Assembly (NCBI GenBank): GCA_002369325.1
Contig: DFDU01000118.1
Location: forward strand, 1 to 17,858
Length of the DNA: 17,858 nt
Direction of reading: 5' to 3'
Source of the DNA: Lachnospiraceae bacterium UBA3820
GTDB taxonomy: Bacteria; Bacillota; Clostridia; Lachnospirales; Lachnospiraceae
Shown: positions 8,608 through 13,068 of the stretch, in pieces
Layout: the number at the start of each line of letters is the position of its first letter
Numbering within the stretch: position 1 is the stretch's first letter
The notes under the pieces: model-generated
Database searches by the model: none
What the model was told of the DNA's origin: nothing
Seen by the model: the letters and a program-made list of their open reading frames with translations, nothing else
Made by a program: the position numbers and the translations under genes

Positions 8608-9357
8608 ATGGGTATAAAAATAGCAAGAGGTGCATTAATCGGAATATTTTTGGGAATCGTGGGCGGTATATCGCTTTCTTATGTTTTCTATTTTGTGAGA
8701 TTGTTAAGGGTTGAAAAGACGGATTATCAGACTTCGGATATTTCACTGGTGGAAAATATGGATTCCGACAGCATGGAAAACTCCGTGGAGGCCTTTAGTG
8801 AATATGAAACACCGTTTTGCGACAGCCTGGAGGATGCAATACTTAGGTTTCACGTAAGGGCAAACAGCAATAGTGAGTCGGATCTGGCCTTAAAATACAG
8901 AGTAAGAGATGAAATACTTATGAGAATCGGAGCCACACTTGAAGGAAATAAAACAAGGGAAGAAGTTATGGCATACCTGAATGATAATCTTGATTATATT
9001 AAGCAGATAGCGGAGGAGACGATAAGACAGGCGGGTTATAATTATAAGGTAAAGGTATATATTTCAAAGGACTTTTTTCCGATAAGGCAATACGGAGAGC
9101 TTGTGCTTCCTGCCGGAGAATATGAAGCACTTCGAGTCGATATAGGCGAGGCAAGAGGCGAAAATTTCTGGTGCATCCTTTATCCGATGATGTGCTATCC
9201 GCTGGAGGCGGGAGCGGTTGTATCAAAGGAAGACGGAGAAAAACTCGAGGAGGTGCTTGGCGAGGAGGATTATAAAAAACTGTTTATCGAACATGATGAA
9301 AATGAAGAAAAAAAGGTTACTGTGAAATTTAAGCTATTGGAAATATTTGGTTTATAG
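8608..9357 (+). CDS. spoIIR: Stage II sporulation protein R (SpoIIR)
   Basis: SpoIIR is made in the forespore, exported, and triggers SpoIIGA to process pro-sigma-E in the mother cell. I start it at ATG 8608, directly after AGGAGG at 8597-8602; the upstream TTG at 8572 lies in a hairpin and lacks a ribosome site. The 249-residue protein has one N-terminal membrane or signal segment (about residues 7-30), an acidic spacer, then the family blocks: RFHVRANS at 80-87, LALKYRVRDEIL, GEYEALRVDIGEARGENFWCILYP ending at about 192 with the conserved W and C, and MCYPLE. It is slightly longer than Bacillus SpoIIR because of the acidic spacer. A sigma-F promoter is expected but I could not identify one with confidence. 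A terminator follows. Confidence 0.93.
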   Translation: MGIKIARGALIGIFLGIVGGISLSYVFYFVRLLRVEKTDYQTSDISLVENMDSDSMENSVEAFSEYETPFCDSLEDAILRFHVRANSNSESDLALKYRVRDEILMRIGATLEGNKTREEVMAYLNDNLDYIKQIAEETIRQAGYNYKVKVYISKDFFPIRQYGELVLPAGEYEALRVDIGEARGENFWCILYPMMCYPLEAGAVVSKEDGEKLEEVLGEEDYKKLFIEHDENEEKKVTVKFKLLEIFGL

Positions 9358-9363
9358 AAAACG

Positions 9364-9410
9364 GGGACAGCTCTCTTTGCTTTGTTTGGGGAGCTGTCTT
9401 CTTTTCTTTA
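9364..9410 (+). terminator. Intrinsic terminator after spoIIR
   Basis: GACAGCTC (9366-9373) pairs with GAGCTGTC (9391-9398) around a 17-base loop, followed by a T/C-rich run. It ends the sporulation block. Confidence 0.75.
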
Positions 9411-9482
9411 TTGGATTATATATAACGTTTATATTATGTTACATGATGGTTTTTTGATTTTTAATTTTGATTACGATTTTTG

Positions 9483-9511
9483 TTGACAAAAATAAATCAC
9501 GATGATATCAT
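9483..9511 (+). promoter_or_regulatory. Sigma-A promoter of the SPFH operon
   Basis: TTGACA (9483-9488), a 17-base spacer and TATCAT (9506-9511). The start site would fall near 9518, giving a leader of about 50 bases. The -10 is inside the paired TGATATCA boxes. Confidence 0.75.
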
Positions 9512-9521
9512 AATGATATCA
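9503..9521. promoter_or_regulatory. Paired TGATATCA operator overlapping the -10
   Basis: TGATATCATAATGATATCA is a perfect 19-bp palindrome made of two 8-bp palindromes, TGATATCA at 9503-9510 and 9514-9521, with centres 11 bp apart (one helical turn). Ribbon-helix-helix repressors such as MetJ bind adjacent palindromic 8-bp boxes as stacked dimers. The operon encodes an Arc-like protein, so autorepression is a natural reading. Binding itself is inferred. Confidence 0.7.
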
Positions 9522-9566
9522 AATAGATAAAACAAGCTTTTCTTTAAATGACAAGGAGGAATAGTT

Positions 9567-10556
9567 ATGGAAGAAAAAATTATTAGCAAAGGAAAAAACG
9601 GTATGGTTATGCTATTGCTTATCATAGCTTTGCTTGGAGGCGGTATTGCATTGCTTGTATTGGGTGCCATGTATGCACCGGCACTTATAGTATTAGGTTG
9701 TATCAGTATGGTTTTGTCATTTTTCCTTATGCCGGGTCTTAAAATTCTTAAGCCTCAGGAAGCACTTGTGCTTACTCTTTTCGGTAAATATGTGGGAACA
9801 CTTAAGGGTGATGGATTCTATTTTGTAAATCCGTTTTGTACAGCAGTAAATCCTGCAGCATCAACAAAGCTTAATCAGAGCGGTGATGTAAAAGAAACCT
9901 CATCTGCGGCAGTGGCAGCAGCTGCGGCATACTCTTTACAGAGTAAAAAGATGTCGCTCAAGATTATGACACTTAACAATAATAAGCAGAAGATAAACGA
10001 TTGTCTCGGTAATCCTGTAGAAATCGGAATTGCTGTAACCTGGAAGGTAGTTGATACTGCAAAGGCGGCATTTAATGTGGATAATTATAAGGAATTCCTT
10101 TCACTTCAATGTGATGCGGCACTTAGAAATATTGTAAGAATCTATCCTTATGATGTGGCTCCTAATGTTGATACTACAGGCGACGGCGTTGCGGACGAAG
10201 GAAGCTTAAGAGGTTCAAGCGAAACCGTTGCAGCAAGAATAAAAGACGAGATACAGAACAAGGTGGCAGAGGCAGGTATAGAAATTGTTGAAGCCAGAAT
10301 TACATATCTAGCTTATGCACCTGAAATCGCTGCCGTAATGCTTCAGAGACAGCAGGCATCTGCAATTATAGATGCAAGAAAGATGATAGTTGACGGTGCG
10401 GTTGGTATGGTTGAAATGGCTCTCGAAAGACTTAATGAAAATAAGACCGTTGAACTTGACGAAGAAAGAAAGGCAGCTATGGTTTCAAATCTTCTTGTGG
10501 TTCTTTGCGGCAACCATGATGCGCAGCCTGTTGTTAATTCGGGAAGCTTATACTAA
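9567..10556 (+). CDS. SPFH/Band 7 domain membrane protein
   Basis: The 329-residue protein begins with two membrane helices (about 13-35 and 38-58) and continues with an SPFH (stomatin/prohibitin/flotillin) domain: LKPQEALVLTLFGKYVGTLKGDGFYFVNPF, VEIGIAVTWKVVDTAKAAF, then a helical part with VAEAGIEIVEARITYLAYAPEIAAVMLQRQQA that is typical of the family. A small Ala-rich insertion (SSAAVAAAAAYS) sits near residues 110-122. Such proteins form membrane scaffolds or oligomers; a specific role here is not known. An AAGGAGG site precedes the ATG. It is the first gene of a three-gene unit with an Arc-like DNA-binding protein and a four-helix membrane protein, controlled from the promoter with the paired operator. 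Confidence 0.9.
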   Translation: MEEKIISKGKNGMVMLLLIIALLGGGIALLVLGAMYAPALIVLGCISMVLSFFLMPGLKILKPQEALVLTLFGKYVGTLKGDGFYFVNPFCTAVNPAASTKLNQSGDVKETSSAAVAAAAAYSLQSKKMSLKIMTLNNNKQKINDCLGNPVEIGIAVTWKVVDTAKAAFNVDNYKEFLSLQCDAALRNIVRIYPYDVAPNVDTTGDGVADEGSLRGSSETVAARIKDEIQNKVAEAGIEIVEARITYLAYAPEIAAVMLQRQQASAIIDARKMIVDGAVGMVEMALERLNENKTVELDEERKAAMVSNLLVVLCGNHDAQPVVNSGSLY

Positions 10557-10637
10557 ACGGATTAATAAGTAGATATGATAAATGGGATTGCTTTATGCTG
10601 TTAAAAACAAATTATAAAAAGAAGGAAGGTGTGTCGC

Positions 10638-10838
10638 ATGGCAGACAATAAAAAACAGGTTCCGCTCAGACTTTCGGCAAAGCTCTACGATGCCATTGCG
10701 GCCTGGGCTGAGGATGATTTCAGATCGGTAAACGGTCAAATAGAATACCTTCTTACGGAGTGTGTCAGACAAAGAAAGAAAAACGGTAAGTATGTATCGG
10801 ATGAACTTGATGTTCCGCCGGAGCTTGATATTAAATAA
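10638..10838 (+). CDS. Arc-like ribbon-helix-helix DNA-binding protein
   Basis: This 66-residue protein reads QVPLRLSAKLYDAI at the front, where the beta strand of an RHH dimer contacts DNA, then RSVNGQIEYLL, which closely matches the RSVNSEIY turn and second helix of phage P22 Arc. A basic, charged tail follows. I start at ATG 10638 because GAAGGAAGG at 10621-10629 is spaced 8 bases from it; the GTG at 10629 overlaps that site. It lies 81 bp after the SPFH gene in the same unit. The obvious candidate target is the double TGATATCA site at the operon promoter. Fold assignment is strong for such a short protein; the target is inference. Confidence 0.85.
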   Translation: MADNKKQVPLRLSAKLYDAIAAWAEDDFRSVNGQIEYLLTECVRQRKKNGKYVSDELDVPPELDIK

Positions 10839-10892
10839 TATGCATGGTTGATTTAATATATAAGAAACGGTGTTGTGAAAGGATGCGGTTAT

Positions 10893-11294
10893 ATGTTAAA
10901 GAAGAGCAGTCTTGGAATATGGATATGGAGCCTTGTTTATGTAGGGCTGGGAATAGGCCTGGTTTATATACCTGTACATAATGAGGCTGTACTGACACGT
11001 ATATTTTTGAATTATACAAGTATTGCGGTGGTCGCTTTGACATTTATTATTTACCTTAATGAAAGAGTTCACTGGTATACGGGTATAACCTACGAACAGG
11101 CTCTTGAGGCAGGTTCTGAAAGAAGGAAAGCTTACGCATTTAAGATGTTTAAAATCTTTGCAAAGGCGGCACTTGTATATCTTGTTTTATCAATTTTATT
11201 TGCTTTATTCAAATACTCGATTATAGCTGACATAATATTTTTCACGGTCATTCTTACCGTGACAGCATGTCTTACCATGCGATATAAATTATAA
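10893..11294 (+). CDS. Small four-helix membrane protein of unknown function
   Basis: The 133-residue protein has four hydrophobic segments: about residues 9-28, 37-56, 91-109 and 110-130. Between the second and third lies a charged cytoplasmic-like loop, with ERVHWYTGITYEQALEAGSERRKAYAFK. I do not recognise the family. I start at ATG 10893 with GAAAGGA upstream; a GTG at 10875 would add six residues and has no better ribosome site. It is the last gene before the terminator at 11321, 54 bp after the Arc-like gene, and is probably co-transcribed with it and the SPFH gene, so a role linked to the membrane scaffold is possible but not shown. Confidence 0.7.
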   Translation: MLKKSSLGIWIWSLVYVGLGIGLVYIPVHNEAVLTRIFLNYTSIAVVALTFIIYLNERVHWYTGITYEQALEAGSERRKAYAFKMFKIFAKAALVYLVLSILFALFKYSIIADIIFFTVILTVTACLTMRYKL

Positions 11295-11320
11295 AATTCT
11301 GTTTGTCGGGCAGGATTGAT

Positions 11321-11357
11321 AGAAAGGGTTTCTCTGACGGAAGCCCTTTCTTTTTAT
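11321..11357 (+). terminator. Intrinsic terminator of the SPFH operon
   Basis: AGAAAGGGTTTC (11321-11332) pairs with GAAGCCCTTTCT (11340-11351) over 12 bp with one G-U and a 7-base loop, followed by TTTTATT. Its left arm also takes part in the much larger inverted repeat to 11612. Confidence 0.85.
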
Positions 11358-11612
11358 TCCGACACGAGAGAAAAAATGTAGTGTATTTACAACGTGCCTT
11401 CAATTTGCTAAAACAGTGCATTCGTGCTTTCGAGATTTGCACGAAAACGAAAACTCGCTACGCTCAAACAGTTCGTTTTCTGAGCAAATCATCTTCAATC
11501 ACTCATTGCTGTTTTAACACAAATCGGGCAAAGTTGTTAAAGACCCTACGCTTTTTTCTCTCGCGTCATATTTAAGTTTACGAAAGCTTCCGTCAATGGA
11601 ACCCTTCCTTCT
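11321..11612. repeat. Long imperfect inverted repeat (about 290 bp, MITE-like)
   Basis: Successive segments of the left half match the right half in reverse complement and in order: 11321-11344 with 11586-11612 (shared TGACGGAAGC/GCTTCCGTCA), 11361-11376 with 11552-11567 (GAC.CGAGAGAAAAAA), 11386-11398 with 11526-11541, 11405-11426 with 11500-11522 (TAAAACAG/CTGTTTTA), and 11434-11449 with 11474-11490 (GATTTGC/GCAAATC). The turn is near 11450-11473. One long hairpin with bulges results. No transposase is present and I see no clear target duplication at its ends. An open frame inside it (11303-11575) does not look like protein. Confidence 0.7.
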
Positions 11613-11627
11613 AATTTAATAGCAGAT

Positions 11628-12069
11628 AACATGCACTTACAGTGCAATTTGAGTCATTAATACAGACTATTTTGCATAAGGCTTAAATTTAGTCCGTATA
11701 TTTCTGCATAGCATACAGACTATTTTGCATAAGGCTTAAATTTAGTCCGTATATTTCTGCATAGCATACGGACTTTTCTGCATAAGGCTTAAATTTAGTC
11801 CGTATATTTCAGTAAAGCATACGGACTTTTTTGCATAAGGCTTAAATTTAGTCCGTATATTTCAGTAAAGCATACGGACTTTTTTGCATAAGGCTTAAAT
11901 TTAGTCCGTATATTTCTGCATAGCATACAGACTATTTTGCATAAAGCTTAAATTTAGTCCGTATTACTTTGTAAATGCTATGGACAAAATTTCTGCTTTA
12001 TATTATTTTATATTTCCACTAACGGAAGTCTTCCACACTGGTGTAAAACAAGCACTGTAAGTGCATGTT
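11628..12069. repeat. 18-bp perfect inverted repeat flanking the 53-bp array
   Basis: AACATGCACTTACAGTGC at 11628-11645 recurs as its exact reverse complement at 12052-12069. Each copy is itself a short hairpin (GCACT/AGTGC). A second related pair, CTTCCGTCAATGGAA at 11588-11602 and TTCCACTAACGGAAG at 12014-12028, is inverted with two mismatches, but the two pairs interlock rather than nest. Confidence 0.75.
11659..11976. repeat. Six tandem copies of a 53-bp repeat with internal dyads
   Basis: Copies start at 11659, 11712, 11765, 11818, 11871 and 11924; a degraded seventh follows to about 11995. Each holds CATAC(G/A)GACT near its start and AGTCCGTAT 21-22 bases later, an inverted pair of 9-base arms, with TGCATAAGGCTTAAATTT between. 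Because arms alternate, each can also pair with the neighbouring copy. Units fall in two variants, with TTTCTGCATAG or TTTCAGTAAAG at the end. There are no unique spacers, so this is not a CRISPR array. Confidence 0.9.
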
Positions 12070-12084
12070 TTATGTCAGTTACGT

Positions 12085-12159
12085 ACCCCTGCCTGTTATA
12101 CTACCTGCACACGAACCGGTTATCTGTCTGCCTTAGCTAGACAAACAGGAATTTGGGGT
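12085..12159. other. Long-range hairpin just after the repeat region
   Basis: ACCCC (12085-12089) and CCTGTT (12092-12097) pair with AACAGG (12144-12149) and GGGGT (12155-12159); GTCT/AGAC forms an inner stem near 12126-12142. No T-run follows. It contains AACCGGTTATCTG at 12114-12126, the same 13-mer that opens the 20-bp array before feoB. The rest of 11612-12185 has no gene that I can support. Confidence 0.4.
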
Positions 12160-12185
12160 TGGAGTGTATAGAGCAAAAAATCTTC

Positions 12186-12214
12186 TTGACATTTAAAAAG
12201 TGTAAGAATATAAT
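12186..12214 (+). promoter_or_regulatory. Consensus sigma-A promoter of the feo operon
   Basis: TTGACA (12186-12191), exactly 17 bases, TATAAT (12209-12214): a full consensus match. The start site falls near 12221, giving a leader of about 150 bases before feoA. Such a strong promoter fits a gene set that is normally held off by a repressor. Confidence 0.9.
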
Positions 12215-12226
12215 ACAGTTGAAAAA

Positions 12227-12246
12227 GTTAGTTGATATAAACTAAC
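12227..12246. promoter_or_regulatory. Dyad just downstream of the feo start site
   Basis: GTTAGTTGATATAAACTAAC has 7-bp arms (GTTAGTT/AACTAAC) around six bases. It lies at about +6 to +26, a good place for a repressor. It shares outer TTAG and CTAA with the iron box at 12313, so it may be a second, variant metalloregulator site, or simply an RNA hairpin. Confidence 0.45.
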
Positions 12247-12270
12247 AAAGCTTTGCATAAAATTATTATA

Positions 12271-12302
12271 AAAAAGAATTCGTTTGAAATTCTTATTTTT
12301 TT
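12271..12302 (+). terminator. Terminator-like hairpin in the feo leader
   Basis: AAGAATT (12274-12280) pairs with AATTCTT (12288-12294) around a 7-base loop, followed by seven T at 12296-12302; the upstream A-run can extend the stem. It lies between the consensus promoter and feoA, so it could act as an attenuator. The stem is AT-rich and weak. Confidence 0.45.
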
Positions 12303-12312
12303 GGATATGTAG

Positions 12313-12331
12313 TTAGGTTATTGTAACCTAA
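12313..12331. promoter_or_regulatory. DtxR/IdeR-like iron box upstream of feoA
   Basis: TTAGGTTATTGTAACCTAA is a perfect palindrome of 8-bp arms around a 3-bp centre. It matches the DtxR/IdeR consensus TTAGGTTAGSCTAACCTAA at every position of both arms. Position upstream of feoA supports iron-dependent repression. It is about 90 bp downstream of the consensus promoter start site, so it would act as a roadblock or serve a second, weaker promoter near 12284 (TTGAAA). Confidence 0.75.
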
Positions 12332-12370
12332 TAAGGAACATGCATTTACGTAAAGTGGGGAGGAATGATG

Positions 12371-12580
12371 ATGCCGTTAACATTTGCCAATGAAAATGAA
12401 GAAAAAAAGATTTTGAAACTGGGTGGAAAGCCTGAAGTAAAGCAGCATCTTGCAGATATGGGATTCAATATAGGAAGCAATATTCAAATTATTACAAAGT
12501 CCGGTGAGAATGTTATCGTCAAGATTAAGGGCACAAGAATAGCGTTGAGTAGAGAACTTGCAAATAAAATTATGGTATAG
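12371..12580 (+). CDS. feoA: FeoA, first copy: ferrous iron transport accessory protein
   Basis: This 69-residue protein is a single FeoA (SH3-like) domain: an N-terminal stretch, KQHLADMGFNIGSNIQII with the conserved L-x-x-M-G-hydrophobic-x-x-G block, then IVKIKGTRIALSRELANKIMV, whose A-L-x-x-x-x-A end is typical. FeoA assists FeoB, probably by contacting it on the cytoplasmic side. Three in-frame ATGs lie in a row (12365, 12368, 12371); I choose 12371 because GGGGAGG at 12357-12363 is then 7 bases away. The gene ends exactly where the inserted segment begins, with the stop TAG completed by its first base. It is more divergent than the second copy. Confidence 0.9.
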   Translation: MPLTFANENEEKKILKLGGKPEVKQHLADMGFNIGSNIQIITKSGENVIVKIKGTRIALSRELANKIMV

Positions 12581-12658
12581 CGAGCAAAGCGGCGGACATG
12601 CTTGCATGGACCGACATGTTGCGAGTAACTCCATCGAGCTGATAGGCGAGATGGTATA
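12580..12658. mobile_element. Probable 71-bp non-autonomous insertion with 8-bp target duplication
   Basis: ATGGTATA occurs at 12572-12579 and again at 12651-12658, flanking 71 bp (12580-12650) that are richer in G+C than the surroundings and full of short palindromes (CCATC/GATGG at 12631-12654, repeated CATG motifs). Removing the segment with one copy of the 8-mer restores a normal feoA end, ATT ATG GTA TAA, and a spacer of about 37 bases to the next gene. The insertion changed the stop from TAA to TAG without altering the protein. Clear terminal inverted repeats are not visible, so a REP-like element is the other option. Confidence 0.5.
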
Positions 12659-12687
12659 AATTTATTGCCAATAAAGGAGGAAACATA

Positions 12688-12906
12688 ATGGTACTCAAAG
12701 ATGTTAAGGTAGGTCAGACCGTTAAAGTGGTTAAGCTTACCGGAGAGGGTCCTGTCAGAAGGCGTATTATGGACATGGGAATTACCAAGGGCGTTGAGAT
12801 TTACGTTCGTAAGGTTGCGCCGCTCGGCGATCCTATGGAACTTACGGTTCGTGGCTACGAGCTTTCAATACGTAAGGCAGATGCCGAGATGATAGAAGTA
12901 GGATAA
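12688..12906 (+). CDS. feoA: FeoA, second copy
   Basis: The 72-residue protein is a full FeoA domain: VKVGQTVKVVKLTGEGPVRRRIMDMGITKGVEIYVRKVAPLGDPMELTVRGYELSIRKADAEMIEV. The R-R-I-M-D-M-G-x-x-x-G block and the G-x-x-x-x-x-R-K-x-x-A end are the family's best-kept parts. It is the more canonical of the two copies. An AAAGGAGG site precedes the ATG. Tandem feoA genes before feoB are common in Lachnospiraceae and related Clostridia; a division of labour between them is not known to me. A 20-bp tandem repeat separates it from feoB, 162 bp in all, which is long for an operon gap. Confidence 0.95.
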   Translation: MVLKDVKVGQTVKVVKLTGEGPVRRRIMDMGITKGVEIYVRKVAPLGDPMELTVRGYELSIRKADAEMIEVG

Positions 12907-12919
12907 TCCGGCGTTGAAA

Positions 12920-13039
12920 CCGGTTATCTGATTTCAAAACCAGTTATCTGATTTCAAAACAGGTTATCTGATTTCAAAACAGGTTATCTGATTTCAAAAC
13001 AGGTTATCTGATTTCAAAACCGGTTAACTGATATTAAAT
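12920..13039. repeat. 20-bp tandem repeats between feoA and feoB
   Basis: Five copies of a 20-bp unit (C-C/A-G-GTTATCTGATTTCAAAA) start at 12920, 12940, 12960, 12980 and 13000; a degraded sixth begins at 13020. The period is close to two helical turns, so any protein bound to it would line up on one face. Middle copies are nearly identical, which suggests recent slippage and a length-variable locus. Confidence 0.95.
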
Positions 13040-13068
13040 TTCAATACATGATTCAGGAGGAAATATAA

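Noticed and set aside
11303..11575. Open frame of about 90 codons in the palindromic region
   Set aside because: It overlaps the terminator and both arms of the long inverted repeat, has no ribosome site and its composition is not protein-like.
11659..11976. CRISPR array
   Set aside because: The 53-bp units are contiguous and near-identical throughout with no unique spacers, and no cas genes are present.
11659..12160. Integron attC array
   Set aside because: Repeats lack attC core sites and no cassettes or integrase are present.
12920..13039. CRISPR array or extended FeoA reading frame
   Set aside because: The 20-bp units are directly adjacent with no spacers, and feoA ends at a clear TAA before them.
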